Shown here: in pieces, positions 9,065-18,967 of the stretch
Layout of the letters: each line of letters opens with the position of its first letter
How positions within the stretch are numbered: position 1 is the first letter of the stretch
NCBI RefSeq assembly: GCF_049723905.1
Contig: NZ_JBJKFD010000001.1
Location: 1,240,001-1,304,000 of the forward strand
Reading direction: 5' to 3'
From: G963665185 sp049723905
GTDB lineage: Bacteria > Desulfobacterota > Desulfovibrionia > Desulfovibrionales > Desulfovibrionaceae
DNA length: 64,000 bases
The notes under the pieces: generated by a model
The model's input: only the letters and a program-made list of their open reading frames with translations
Databases searched by the model: none
What the model was told of the DNA's origin: nothing
Translations under genes and position numbers: made by a program

Positions 9065-9283
9065 TTGGACACTCACGCCAGACATGGGATAGATGAAAAA
9101 CAAACTGACATACCAGTCTAGGCAAGTATCATCAGTGCCCTTAAAAGATGAAAGGCATACAAAAATTATTCTTAAGCGAATCAGTAAACGTTCCTCGTCC
9201 CCCCGGGGCTATGTCCTCCTAACTCATAGATAAAAGTTAACTAGCCCCTAGCCGAAAGTCGAGACAGTGACGGAGACAGCCAT

Positions 9284-12200
9284 ATGAGCAAAAAGCTCAG
9301 CAACCCATTTTCAACTGGTGGAGGTGGCGCTCATTTTGAGGCGAATATTCAGGCTTCTTTTGCCACGCTAATGCTCACTGGCGGGCACGCCCCTTGCCTT
9401 CCTTGTTGGCCCATTGTGGAAATCAAGCTTCAAGGAAAAATTGACGGGTTCGACACGGACGACCTCATTATTGTTGTAGAGAACCACACCAATAAAGAAC
9501 AGCGAAAACTTCTCGGGCAGATCAAGCATTCCATTTCCATCACCAAAGGGAGTGTTTTGTTTGGAGAGGTTATGCAGGCGGCTTGGAATGATTTTAACAA
9601 CCCTGAGGTGTTCACAAAGGATAAGGATTCTATTGCACTGATCACAGGACCGCTCAGCGCAACTGACGCAGACAATGTGCGATGGCTGTTGAATCATGCA
9701 AGGCACACCAAAGACGCTAATGAATTTTTCAGGCACGTTGAACAGTCAAATTTTTGCTCATCCAAAAGTCGTGAGAAATTAAATGCCATTCAACACCATC
9801 TAAAGGCTGCAAACGGAGGCAACGATATTTCAGATGGTGAACTATATAATTTTCTTAACCACTTCCACCTGCTCGGCTATGATCTTGATAATGAGTTTGG
9901 TGTTGTCCTGCCTCTGCTTCATTCCCATATTTCTCAATTCAACCAACAGTATCCCCATTGGATTTGGCCTAGAGTGGTTGAATTTGTACAGAAATGGAAT
10001 CAAAATGCCGGTAGCATCACTCCCGACAAGATTCCAGATGACCTTCAGGGGGCCTTTAAACAAAAGACCGTAGTGGTAATACCTGAAGAACTCACGACAG
10101 TAGAAGAAGAACCAAAAACAAATTGGGCTCAGCGCCCGGAAGCCCCATATTTGGCCTTGGCTGTTCTGATTGGGGGATGGGAAGACAATAGCCCATGTGA
10201 CTCTGAGACAATCCAACAACTGCTAGGAATAAGTTATGACGAATGGCTAAATAAGGCTCGGATAATATTGCCTTGCTCTGACAGTCCATTGTCTCTCAAG
10301 AATGGCACATGGAAAATCATCAATCGGGCGGAGCTTTGGAGCCAGTTGGGATCACACATCCTTGACAAAAATCTCGATACTTTTATGTCACTCGCAGTTT
10401 CCGTGCTGAAGGAACAAGACCCCGCTTTTGAACTTCCAGCCGAAGAACGATACGCGGCAAGCATTCGCGGTAAGGTGTTGAAGTGTTCACATGTGCTGCG
10501 GGAAGGCATTGCCGAAGGCTTAGCCATGCTGGGCAATCAGCCAGAGAGCTGTTGTAACTGCTCGCAAGAAAAAGCTGAAACTACTTGCGCACTGGCAATA
10601 CAGGACATTCTCTCCAACGCCGACTGGAAATTATGGGGAAGCCTTAACAATTTATTACCTGCCCTCGCTGAAGCCGCTCCAGAAAATTTTCTTGATGCTG
10701 TCGAGAAAACAATGCGCTTGATCCCCTGTCCTTTTGATGAACTTTTCTCTCAGGAAGGCAAGGGAATCACTGGCAGCAATTATCTAACCGGCCTGCTTTG
10801 GGCATTGGAAGGACTAGCGTGGGATGAGCAGTATCTGGTTAGTGTCTGTGTCACGCTTGGAGAACTTGCCAGCCATGACCCCGGCGGTCAGTGGGCCAAT
10901 CGTCCCTCTAATTCTCTTGCAACCATTTTACTCCCCTGGCTACCGCAAACACTGGCTACTGTTGAGAAACGTAAGGTAGCGGTAGAAGCAATCCTCAAGG
11001 AACGACCAGATATAGCCTGGGACCTGCTAGTTCAGCTTCTGCCCGATCAAATGCAAACCTCTTCGGGAACCCACAAACCAAGCTGGCGCAAAACAATCCC
11101 TGAGGATAGGGAAAAAGGCATCTCTACAAAGGAATACTGGGAACAGGTAAATTTTTACGCAGAACTCGCGGTGAAAGCCGCCAGCAAAGAGACCACTAAA
11201 CTGTCGGTATTAATTGACCTTTGTAATAAACTGCCAAAACCAGTTTTGGGCCAACTACTTCAGACGCTTGCCTCTCAACCCATTTTAGGACTTCCTGAAG
11301 AGCAAAGACTTCCCCTATGGAACCACCTTATTAACTTAGCGAACAGACACAGAAAATTCTCCAAAGCGAAATGGTCATTGTCCGAGGAACTGATTCTTCG
11401 CATTGAACATGTCGCCGAACAACTTGCTCCCCAAACCCCTTTCTATTTATATCAGCACCTTTTTACAAATCATAACCATGAACTCTATGAAGAAAACGGT
11501 GATTGGAAAGAACAGCAAAAAAAACTCAACACTCGACGTGAAAAAGCCATTTTAGAAATCTTTCAAGAGAGTGGTACTGAAGGCGTCATCCGATTTGCCG
11601 AATCCGTACCCGCACCGGATAAAGCTGGCTTCGCATTGGGAGCCGTTAACGAAGACACGATTGAAAACGCGCTGTTACCACTTTTTCTGGATTCCACAGA
11701 TCACAAACGCAAAGCATTCATAAGTAGTTTTATCCGTTCTCGTTGCCACCTTAAAGGTTGGGAATGGTGTGACCTAATAGATAAGCAAAACTGGACCCAT
11801 AAACAAATAGGACAATTCCTAGCTTATTTGCCATTTACTGAGGAAGCATGGAAGCGCGCTTCTGATTGGCTGCGAAAGGACGAAAAGGAATTCTGGAGCC
11901 GGACCTTGGCCATTGCCTATCAGGCTGATGAAAATCTTGCCTTCGCCATTGCTAAACTCATAAAATATGGCAGACCCAATGCGGCTATCAACTGCCTAGC
12001 TAGAATGCTCCATGCTCAACTGCCATTAGATACTGATCTGTGTGTAAAAGCGTTAACCGCGGCTATTTCCTCCAACGAACCTAGTAACGCCACAGACAAA
12101 TACAACATCATAAAGCTAATCAAAGTTCTTCAGACAGAATCGTCAGTGAACGAGGAAGACCTTTATAAAGTTGAATGGGCATACGTTCCTTTACTTAACC

Positions 12201-12799
12201 ATGATGATGAAGCCGCCCCCCAACTCCTTGAAACCAAACTGGCCAATGACCCCAAGTTCTTTTGTAAGATGATTCAGCTAATCTACCGATCCCAAAAAAA
12301 AGAGCAGCCATCGGAAGCTCCCAACGAAAAATCAAAAGCAGACGCCACAAATGCTTGGCGACTCCTGAATGAATGGAGGACTCCCCCAGGGATACAAGCA
12401 GATGGAACATTCAACGGAGAGTATTTCACCGAGTGGCTTCAAAGAGTGAAGGATATCTGTACAGAATCCGGACACCTGGATGTTGCCCTAATCCACGTTG
12501 GGCATATATTGATTCACACTCCCCCCGATCCGACAGGATTATGGATACACCGCACTGTCGCAGATGCACTGAATGCTCGCGAAGCTGATAAGATGCGCCG
12601 AGGATTCAGTACTGGAAAATACAACTCACGCGGAGTCTATACGGTTGACCCGACAGGAAAGCCGGAAAGAGAATTGGCAGAACAGTATTTGAGCAAAGCA
12701 GAAGAGATAGAAAACGCTGGATTTCATCGAATTGCAGTTACGTTGAGAGAGCTCGCGAAAAGCTATAATCGAGAAGCTAATGCACCTCATTTTTGCTAG
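9284..12799 (+). CDS. Large accessory protein with N-terminal Cap4/Mrr-like nuclease signature (candidate defence protein)
   Basis: A 1171-residue protein I cannot assign to a named family. The N-terminus reads NPFSTGGGGAHFEANIQASF, then TDDLIIVVEN and LLGQIKHS, giving E19, D60 and Q79-x-K81. This order matches the PD-(D/E)xK fold of Cap4/Mrr-type DNA endonucleases, where Q-x-K replaces E-x-K. Residues after about 130 are alpha-helical and rich in Trp, Leu and Glu with no P-loop, transmembrane segment or signal peptide. The end (about 1100-1171) has a conserved-looking helical tail (ERELAEQYLSKAEEIENAG). The ATG has GGAG eight bases upstream. Base composition is clearly more A/T-rich than neighbouring genes and it stands alone between housekeeping genes, which suggests transfer. 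A role as nuclease effector in anti-phage defence is inference. Confidence 0.6.
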   Translation: MSKKLSNPFSTGGGGAHFEANIQASFATLMLTGGHAPCLPCWPIVEIKLQGKIDGFDTDDLIIVVENHTNKEQRKLLGQIKHSISITKGSVLFGEVMQAAWNDFNNPEVFTKDKDSIALITGPLSATDADNVRWLLNHARHTKDANEFFRHVEQSNFCSSKSREKLNAIQHHLKAANGGNDISDGELYNFLNHFHLLGYDLDNEFGVVLPLLHSHISQFNQQYPHWIWPRVVEFVQKWNQNAGSITPDKIPDDLQGAFKQKTVVVIPEELTTVEEEPKTNWAQRPEAPYLALAVLIGGWEDNSPCDSETIQQLLGISYDEWLNKARIILPCSDSPLSLKNGTWKIINRAELWSQLGSHILDKNLDTFMSLAVSVLKEQDPAFELPAEERYAASIRGKVLKCSHVLREGIAEGLAMLGNQPESCCNCSQEKAETTCALAIQDILSNADWKLWGSLNNLLPALAEAAPENFLDAVEKTMRLIPCPFDELFSQEGKGITGSNYLTGLLWALEGLAWDEQYLVSVCVTLGELASHDPGGQWANRPSNSLATILLPWLPQTLATVEKRKVAVEAILKERPDIAWDLLVQLLPDQMQTSSGTHKPSWRKTIPEDREKGISTKEYWEQVNFYAELAVKAASKETTKLSVLIDLCNKLPKPVLGQLLQTLASQPILGLPEEQRLPLWNHLINLANRHRKFSKAKWSLSEELILRIEHVAEQLAPQTPFYLYQHLFTNHNHELYEENGDWKEQQKKLNTRREKAILEIFQESGTEGVIRFAESVPAPDKAGFALGAVNEDTIENALLPLFLDSTDHKRKAFISSFIRSRCHLKGWEWCDLIDKQNWTHKQIGQFLAYLPFTEEAWKRASDWLRKDEKEFWSRTLAIAYQADENLAFAIAKLIKYGRPNAAINCLARMLHAQLPLDTDLCVKALTAAISSNEPSNATDKYNIIKLIKVLQTESSVNEEDLYKVEWAYVPLLNHDDEAAPQLLETKLANDPKFFCKMIQLIYRSQKKEQPSEAPNEKSKADATNAWRLLNEWRTPPGIQADGTFNGEYFTEWLQRVKDICTESGHLDVALIHVGHILIHTPPDPTGLWIHRTVADALNAREADKMRRGFSTGKYNSRGVYTVDPTGKPERELAEQYLSKAEEIENAGFHRIAVTLRELAKSYNREANAPHFC

Positions 12800-13093
12800 G
12801 TACGGGGAGAGCCTCAAACTCAACGGCGGACTTTGAAATTACTGATACTCGTTTCAGAGCAAGGAACTTAAGCTATTAGAAATATGAAAAATAATATTTG
12901 GGGTAATAACATGGATAAAACAGTCTCCCCCTAAAGTTTACTTTCAAACCACGTCTCCTATGTGCCTAAGGATAGTGGCTTAACTCCGTGCCCACAACTC
13001 TGTGGCAGGATCACTGACGCGCAGATCCAGGCACCTAATACCTTGAATTTACTAAAGACACAACTCTATCGCGTCTTTTTTCAGCAGCCAGGA
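12800..13093. other. Intergenic region between the accessory gene and the oligosaccharyltransferase gene
   Basis: Convergent gene ends. The left 150 bases remain A/T-rich. A short stem (AAGACGC with GTGTCTT on the minus strand, about 13057-13080) near the right end may terminate the minus-strand gene. No direct repeats matching the left border were found. Confidence 0.35.
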
Positions 13094-15436
13094 TCAATCA
13101 GCAAGTTTGTAGATGCGCCCCCACGGAGCATTCTCCACCACCAGCCTGAAATACGGTGCGAAGTCGTTCGGGTCCATGATCAGCATCTGCACCATCATGG
13201 ACTTGTAGATGTCTTCGGTCATGACATACACCTCGCTGCTCTGGCTGTTCATAACCACATACAGCCCTTCCTTGTCGGGCCATTTCCGAATATCGGTCTT
13301 TTCCGAAGACACCACGGCCAGCTCACATATCTTGAGCGGTGGATACTCCTTGCTATTGAGGGTGCCTGTCTGGGTATTGATGCTGACTTCCCCACCGACA
13401 GTGCCTATCTGCCCCCGCGCATGGCCGCCGGTGGCAATGTTCCAGGAACCGAAGTCCGAAATCCATCCCGCCAGCTTCAGATTGTCCCACGAAAAGACAA
13501 GGTACTGGGGAGGATGCACCTTGCTTACAGGCATGTTCCTGTCGGCAAGGTCGGTCATGTGTTTCTGAGCCTGGGCCGCCCCCATCCTTTCCAACGATTC
13601 AATGGGATCGAGTTCCAGATTGAAGATTTCAGGAACAGAAGGCGCCCCACCATCCGATTCGGCACGCGCCTGCTTCCATATTTCCGCAGCAAAGGTGTGC
13701 ATGAGCTGCGCCGCCGCCCTTGGAGAAGTGGCCGTATGCACCTTTGCCAGGGGATAGACCCAGTTGGAGTAGTTGCGTCCCCCATCCGCAAACGTATAGC
13801 GTTTGCCATAAAATTGCGCGGCATAGCCGTAATCCCACCATTGCCAGAGCCAACCGTCTTTCTCTGTTGCGTTGCTGGCGGCTTCGAGGGTTCTGGCGTA
13901 TTCGTGGTCGAGTACGGGAGAGGGGCGCAGCTGCATGCTTATTCCCCACAACGGCACGAGTACAACGGCAAGCAGCAGCATCCCGACGGCCCAGCCAACC
14001 ACACGCGGAATCCGGGAGATGTGCTTTACAGCAAGGCCCAGGCCCACGAAACCCAGGCCGATTGTCGGCCCACCGTACATGGAAAAACGATACCCCAGCC
14101 GGGCGCTGGCCAGTCCGAGCAACAGAAGCGGCAGAAAGGTCAGGCAGGCGGGCAGGCGACGACACAAATAAATGTACCCGACCAGCCCTGCGCAAAAAAT
14201 GCTCCAGTGCCCGCTCATCTGTTCGATGACAAGCCCCAGCGGGGCATTTTGCGCCTCGCGTACGCTCTGCCGTATGCCGGGGAGCTGCAAGGAAGCTCCA
14301 ATGGCCGAAGCATTGTTCACACCGCCGCCCACATGTGTGGGTTTTAGCCAGGTCAGGGCATGATTAAGCATCCCGCGCAGGATGTCCCCTTCAAAAACAA
14401 CCACAAGAACGGCAAAAATCCCCAGCATGGCCCAAAGAACGCGGCCGCGTGCGAAAATTTCCGGTTTCTTCCAGACTGCTCCGGCCAGGACGGCGGCAAT
14501 GACCACGCCGGGCCAGCCCAGAAAAAGCGGCGCAGTGGACAGACCGGCCGCGCACAAGGCTGTAAGCCGCAGCCCCGGGGCCGCCAGAAAAAAACCAACC
14601 AGCCCGGCAACTCCCAATGTCGCCAACATGATGGACAGGCCACTGGCATAAAAAAGATAGTAGAACTGGCACATCAGCCCCAGCAGCACTGCCCCGCCCC
14701 ATATCTTGGGCAGTTTGTCCACCTGGGGAGCGGCCTCCCCTTTCCGAGCCATGCGGGGCAGACGCCAACTCAGGTCGAAAGATCTGTCCAGCCAGACAAG
14801 CACGCCACCAGCCAGAAGCACGGGGAAAAGAAGAGTGTAAAGGTCCGTGTCCAGACTGCCCAGGCGGGTACGGATCATATACCCCATCGAAGTCGACGCC
14901 AGCAGTCCGGCAACGGCCGCAAATTCACATCCGCCCAGCCAGCAGGCCAAAAGGCAGACCGGGATGGCGGCCAAGGGTGCGAAGAGTGCCGGCATCCAAA
15001 AACCGATGTCGGCAACGGGCGTTCCCGACAGGGAGTGCCAGAGGGCCAACATCCGCGAGAGCGGCTGCGAGGCGAGGAAGCCATTCACATCTATCGCACC
15101 TGCCAACCACGCGTAGGCATCGTGGGTGGACATGAGGTATTGTCCGTCCAGGCTGAAACCGAGCCCCTGCCAATAGACGTATTCCTGGGCCCGGATAAGA
15201 AAACTGCCGCCATAGGCCAACACGCAGCCGAAAAGAAAAGCTACCCAAGAAAATTGGGAAAACGAGAACGTTGGCGAAACTGGAAGAGAGGTGCGTGGAA
15301 TATCCGAGGCATTATCGGAAATAACAGACTCTGCAAATGGCTCGGCAAGCGGCTCTTTGAACGCCACGGCCCCTTGTTTTTTTGAACGGCCCTCGCGGGC
15401 GGGCATAACGCCTTTGCTCTGTTTTTTCTTACCCAA
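13094..15436 (-). CDS. STT3/PglB-type oligosaccharyltransferase
   Basis: A 780-residue integral membrane enzyme that transfers a lipid-linked glycan to asparagine in periplasmic proteins. The N-terminal half has about 12 hydrophobic segments. The first periplasmic loop holds the STHDAYAW aspartate and the later loop the D-x-D motif (GSLDTDLYT). The C-terminal soluble domain begins with the catalytic-site signature WWDYGY. The start is TTG at 15436 with GGGAGA about six bases upstream. The N-terminal 60 residues are basic and low-complexity. Family knowledge: Desulfovibrio species carry a functional PglB. No glycan-synthesis genes lie next to it, so the lipid-linked donor must be made elsewhere. 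Confidence 0.88.
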   Translation of the reverse strand: MGKKKQSKGVMPAREGRSKKQGAVAFKEPLAEPFAESVISDNASDIPRTSLPVSPTFSFSQFSWVAFLFGCVLAYGGSFLIRAQEYVYWQGLGFSLDGQYLMSTHDAYAWLAGAIDVNGFLASQPLSRMLALWHSLSGTPVADIGFWMPALFAPLAAIPVCLLACWLGGCEFAAVAGLLASTSMGYMIRTRLGSLDTDLYTLLFPVLLAGGVLVWLDRSFDLSWRLPRMARKGEAAPQVDKLPKIWGGAVLLGLMCQFYYLFYASGLSIMLATLGVAGLVGFFLAAPGLRLTALCAAGLSTAPLFLGWPGVVIAAVLAGAVWKKPEIFARGRVLWAMLGIFAVLVVVFEGDILRGMLNHALTWLKPTHVGGGVNNASAIGASLQLPGIRQSVREAQNAPLGLVIEQMSGHWSIFCAGLVGYIYLCRRLPACLTFLPLLLLGLASARLGYRFSMYGGPTIGLGFVGLGLAVKHISRIPRVVGWAVGMLLLAVVLVPLWGISMQLRPSPVLDHEYARTLEAASNATEKDGWLWQWWDYGYAAQFYGKRYTFADGGRNYSNWVYPLAKVHTATSPRAAAQLMHTFAAEIWKQARAESDGGAPSVPEIFNLELDPIESLERMGAAQAQKHMTDLADRNMPVSKVHPPQYLVFSWDNLKLAGWISDFGSWNIATGGHARGQIGTVGGEVSINTQTGTLNSKEYPPLKICELAVVSSEKTDIRKWPDKEGLYVVMNSQSSEVYVMTEDIYKSMMVQMLIMDPNDFAPYFRLVVENAPWGRIYKLAD

Positions 15437-15650
15437 GGCTGTCTCCCGAAATATGGTCGGTTGCGAAGGCGATCAATTCTTCCTATGAATGGTTGTGCAA
15501 AGGGACGATGGGATATGGGGAGCCCCCCGACGGACAACGATGGATAAGCGTCGATTCCGTTGGGACAGTGGACCTTAGGGCCGAATAACCGAAGTTTTTC
15601 AGTACTCCCCTGGCATCCCACGCAATGCACAAAGGCAAATACGACAAGTT

Positions 15651-16331
15651 ATGCAAAGACACAATCTCCTGTTGAATTACTTCTCGGCCATGCACGATGC
15701 GCTCGGTCCGAGCAATTGGTGGCCGGGCGACAGCCCTTTTGAAATTGCGGTTGGCGCGGTGCTTACCCAGAATACCAACTGGGGTAATGTGGAAAAGGCC
15801 ATGAACAACCTGCGCGCCGAAAAGCTGCTTACCCCCGCCGCCATGACCACCCTTACCGAAAACGAACTGGCAGAGCGCATCCGCCCGGCCGGTTTTTTCC
15901 GCCTCAAGTCGGCACGGCTGGGCAATCTGCTGCGTTTTCTGCGCTGCCGCGCCCCGTCTTCCGAGGCATTGTCCGAGCCTTCCCTGGCTTTTCTGCGCGA
16001 ACAGGACATGGACTCCCTGCGCGACGACCTGCTGAACATCAAGGGCATAGGACCGGAAACCGCAGACAGTATCCTCCTGTACGCCCTGGAATACCCCAGC
16101 TTTGTGGCCGACGCCTACACGGCTCGGCTGCTGCACCGCCACGGGCACCTGCCGCCCGATGCACCGTACAACGAGCTTCGTGACTTTTTCATGGATACCT
16201 TGCCGCCCGATGTGGCCACCTTCAACGAATACCACGCACTCATCGTACGCGTGGGCAAGACCTGGTGCAAAAAAAGCTCTCCAAAGTGCGGCGAATGCCC
16301 GCTTTCCTCCTTTCTGGACCAGATGCCCTAA
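15651..16331 (+). CDS. HhH-GPD DNA glycosylase, endonuclease III-related (MagIII-like)
   Basis: A 226-residue base-excision-repair glycosylase. The helix-hairpin-helix is NIKGIGPETADSILL (about 129-143). The lysine that makes endonuclease III a lyase is replaced by Glu136, while the catalytic aspartate (D154, in VADAYTAR) remains. This matches the monofunctional 3-methyladenine glycosylase MagIII more than Nth. A C-terminal iron-sulfur loop is present but only three of four cysteines remain (C206, C213, C216; residue 222 is Leu), so cluster binding is doubtful. It starts the group that runs into envC-ctpA-yibQ. Substrate specificity is inference. Confidence 0.8.
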   Translation: MQRHNLLLNYFSAMHDALGPSNWWPGDSPFEIAVGAVLTQNTNWGNVEKAMNNLRAEKLLTPAAMTTLTENELAERIRPAGFFRLKSARLGNLLRFLRCRAPSSEALSEPSLAFLREQDMDSLRDDLLNIKGIGPETADSILLYALEYPSFVADAYTARLLHRHGHLPPDAPYNELRDFFMDTLPPDVATFNEYHALIVRVGKTWCKKSSPKCGECPLSSFLDQMP

Positions 16332-16332
16332 C

Positions 16333-17499
16333 ATGCCTATGATGCGCGACATGAGCTCCCACAAAAACAGTTCTTCCTCATGCTCCATATGGATTCCGCT
16401 CCTCCTGCTGTTTGCCGTGGCATCCCTTCTGCTCCCTCTCCAGGCGCGGTCTGCCTCGCATGCCGATGTGCTGCGCGACGAAATCGCCCGGGGAAAATCA
16501 CAGGCCCGCGAGCATAAAGAACAGGTCACCCGGCTGAGCCAACAAGAACGCAAGCTGTACAAGAACCTTGCAAAGCTGGAAGATCGTACCGCAAGCCTGG
16601 AATCCGCGGTTTGGAAGGAAGAAACCAAACTTGCGGATATTGAACGGGCCCAGGAAAAGCTGGTTCAGGAACACGACAGACTTTCTGCCAAACGCAAGGA
16701 GCTTTCGAAAGAACTCGACGGATTTCTCGCCCAGTTGTGGCCGCTGTATCTGCAACGCAATACGCAGCGCCTTTCGCTCCTGTCATCCTGGAAAGGAGCG
16801 GACAGACGCTTTACCTGGATGCGCTCCCTTTACGACCAGGCCGATACAATTCTGGAAGAAATGCGCGAACAGTCGACCCGCATCGCCGGAAACCTTGCCG
16901 AACAGGACAGGTTGAAGCAGGAAGCGGTGAAACGGCTGGAAAGCGTGAACGCCAAAAAAGATGCCCTGCTTGGGGACAAGCTGGCCCTGGTCAAAAGCAT
17001 CAGAGCCATCCGCGCACAGCTCGTCAGCGAAGAAGAAGAACTCTCCGACGTGATGTCCACCGTCGAATCGCTCAAATACAAGCTCAAGGCCCTTACTGCA
17101 CGGAAATTTGCGGACTTCAGGGGCAGCCTGCCCTGGCCGGCCAAAGGGACGGTTGTCACCCACTATGCGCCGCGGGCCAAACCTCCCGTACGGGGTGTGG
17201 GGCTGAAGCTTTCAGCGGACGCCCCCGTCCATGCCGTGTCCTGGGGCAAAGTGGTGCACAACGACACCCTGCGCGGATTCGGCAAGGTCATCATTCTGTT
17301 TCATGGCAACGATTATTATACGTTGTATGCATTTTTGGAACAAAGCAACGTCCGGGTGGGACAGGACGTGGAAAAAGACGAAGTGATCGGCTACGCCGGT
17401 TATTATCCCAAGGCCAAAGGCCCCGGACTCTATTTTGAATTGCGTTTTCATAAAAAAGCACTTAACCCAAACAAGTGGCTCACCAGTTTGAAAAACTGA
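16333..17499 (+). CDS. EnvC-like murein hydrolase activator (coiled coil plus degenerate LytM domain)
   Basis: A 388-residue protein with a signal peptide (IPLLLLFAVASLLLPLQARS), a long coiled coil (about residues 40-260) and a C-terminal M23/LytM domain. The domain lacks the zinc ligands of active M23 peptidases: the HxGxD site reads VRGVGLKL and the HLH site reads GLYFELR. As in EnvC, this predicts an amidase activator and not a hydrolase. Several ATGs (16333, 16339, 16342, 16351) could be the start; none has a strong ribosome site. It lies directly after the glycosylase gene and before ctpA and yibQ, a common envelope-division gene order. Confidence 0.85.
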   Translation: MPMMRDMSSHKNSSSSCSIWIPLLLLFAVASLLLPLQARSASHADVLRDEIARGKSQAREHKEQVTRLSQQERKLYKNLAKLEDRTASLESAVWKEETKLADIERAQEKLVQEHDRLSAKRKELSKELDGFLAQLWPLYLQRNTQRLSLLSSWKGADRRFTWMRSLYDQADTILEEMREQSTRIAGNLAEQDRLKQEAVKRLESVNAKKDALLGDKLALVKSIRAIRAQLVSEEEELSDVMSTVESLKYKLKALTARKFADFRGSLPWPAKGTVVTHYAPRAKPPVRGVGLKLSADAPVHAVSWGKVVHNDTLRGFGKVIILFHGNDYYTLYAFLEQSNVRVGQDVEKDEVIGYAGYYPKAKGPGLYFELRFHKKALNPNKWLTSLKN

Positions 17500-17683
17500 T
17501 GCCGCATCACAGAAAGATGGCGTCGAAGGGCGGAGAGAGCGCATAACGGACCATCACCACAACAACGCAGAAGCCGTAATTCAAGTGGTACCTTTTTCCA
17601 CAAAAATACGATCCATCCAAACGTTGCTGCAGGATGTTACACATAAAATCTGCAGCTACATCACAGATTCCCGGGAGGAATGC

Positions 17684-18958
17684 ATGCGGTTCGCACGCTG
17701 GTTGGCATTGTTTGTTCTTGTCATTACTCTGGCGATTTCCGTCACCAGTATAAAAGCGGACGAGGAAGATCCCTTTGCTCCGCTCAAGCGTTTCAGCCAG
17801 GTGCTGGGGCTTGTAGAAGACTATTATGTAAAAGATATTTCCCGCAAGGAGCTCATCGACGACTCCATCAAGGGCATGCTGCAGCAGCTCGATCCTCACT
17901 CCGCCTATATGCCGCCTGAGGAATTCAAGGAGATGCAGCAGTCCACGTCGGGCGAATTCAGCGGCATCGGAATTGAAATCAGCATGGACAACGGCCGGCT
18001 GATCGTCGTCTCGCCCATCGAGGACACTCCGGCAGACAAGGCCGGACTGCGCAGCGGCGATTTCATTATCGAGATCAACGGCGAATCCACGCAGGACCTT
18101 TCCCTTATGGACGCGGTCAAAAAAATCCGTGGCCCCAAAGGCAAGGCTGTGAATCTGACCATTCTGCATACGGATTCGCAAAAGCCGGAAACCGTCAGCA
18201 TCGTCCGCGATTCCATTCCCATCCACAGCGTCAAGAACGAATCCCTGGACGACGGCTATCTGTACGTGCGCCTGACGCGGTTCAACGACAACACAACCGA
18301 AGAACTGCACAAGGCTCTGAAAGAGTACACGAAAGACCATCAGCTCAAGGGTGTTGTACTGGACTTGCGGAACAACCCCGGCGGCCTGCTCAATCAGGCG
18401 GTCAAGGTATCCGATACCTTCCTGGAAGACGGACTCATCGTTTATATTCAGGGCAAATCCCAGACCTCCCGCAAGGATTACAAAGCCAGCAAGCAGTCCG
18501 GCGACGTGAAAACGCCCCTGGTTGTTCTGATCAACGCAGGCTCGGCTTCCGCCTCGGAAATCGTGGCCGGAGCGCTGCAGGATCATCACCGCGGCCTCAT
18601 CATCGGCGAACGGAGCTTCGGCAAGGGATCGGTACAGACAGTCATCCCCCTGCCCGACGGTTCGGGAATAAAGCTGACCACGGCCCTGTACTATACGCCC
18701 AACGGGCGCTCCATCCAGGCGGAAGGCATCAAGCCCGACCTGTCCATTCCCTTTGAAAAACCCAAGGAACAGGATGATCCCCGTTTCATCATCCGGGAAC
18801 AGGATTTATCGCGCCACTTGGAATCCGCCAATGGAAACGGAACTTCCGCCAAGGACAAAATCAGCGAAAAAGCCGCCAAGATGCTGGTACGAGACAACCA
18901 ACTGCGTATGGCCCTCGAACTGGTGAAGCAGCTTCCCACTATTAAAAAATTGCAGTAA
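17684..18958 (+). CDS. ctpA: Carboxy-terminal processing protease (S41 family)
   Basis: Periplasmic serine protease with an N-terminal membrane/signal segment (LALFVLVITLAISVTSI), a PDZ domain (about 90-170; GIGIEISMDNG ... GLRSGDFI) and the S41 catalytic domain. The Ser-Lys pair lies in GSASASEIVAGAL and SFGKGSVQT. The start ATG at 17684 is set by GGGAGGAA just upstream; the longer frame from 17585 has no such site. At 424 residues it is typical of the family. Neighbours envC and yibQ point to peptidoglycan remodelling. Confidence 0.93.
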   Translation: MRFARWLALFVLVITLAISVTSIKADEEDPFAPLKRFSQVLGLVEDYYVKDISRKELIDDSIKGMLQQLDPHSAYMPPEEFKEMQQSTSGEFSGIGIEISMDNGRLIVVSPIEDTPADKAGLRSGDFIIEINGESTQDLSLMDAVKKIRGPKGKAVNLTILHTDSQKPETVSIVRDSIPIHSVKNESLDDGYLYVRLTRFNDNTTEELHKALKEYTKDHQLKGVVLDLRNNPGGLLNQAVKVSDTFLEDGLIVYIQGKSQTSRKDYKASKQSGDVKTPLVVLINAGSASASEIVAGALQDHHRGLIIGERSFGKGSVQTVIPLPDGSGIKLTTALYYTPNGRSIQAEGIKPDLSIPFEKPKEQDDPRFIIREQDLSRHLESANGNGTSAKDKISEKAAKMLVRDNQLRMALELVKQLPTIKKLQ

Positions 18959-18967
18959 CCACGGAAT

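Larger units (their letters stand above)
8747..9283. other. Non-coding stretch before the accessory nuclease-like gene
   Basis: It holds the duplicated terminator units, then A/T-rich sequence with a candidate promoter at 9036-9064, and an inverted repeat GGGGCTA/TAGCCCC (9205-9211, 9242-9248) enclosing the palindrome AGTTAACT. No credible ORF was seen. Confidence 0.5.

Noticed and set aside
9284..12799. STAND-type NTPase domain in the accessory protein
   Set aside because: No Walker A-like G-x4-G-K-[ST] occurs in the translated sequence.
8747..13093. Attachment sites or flanking direct repeats around the accessory gene
   Set aside because: Apart from the left-side duplicated terminator unit, no matching repeat was found on the right, and there is no tRNA or integrase.
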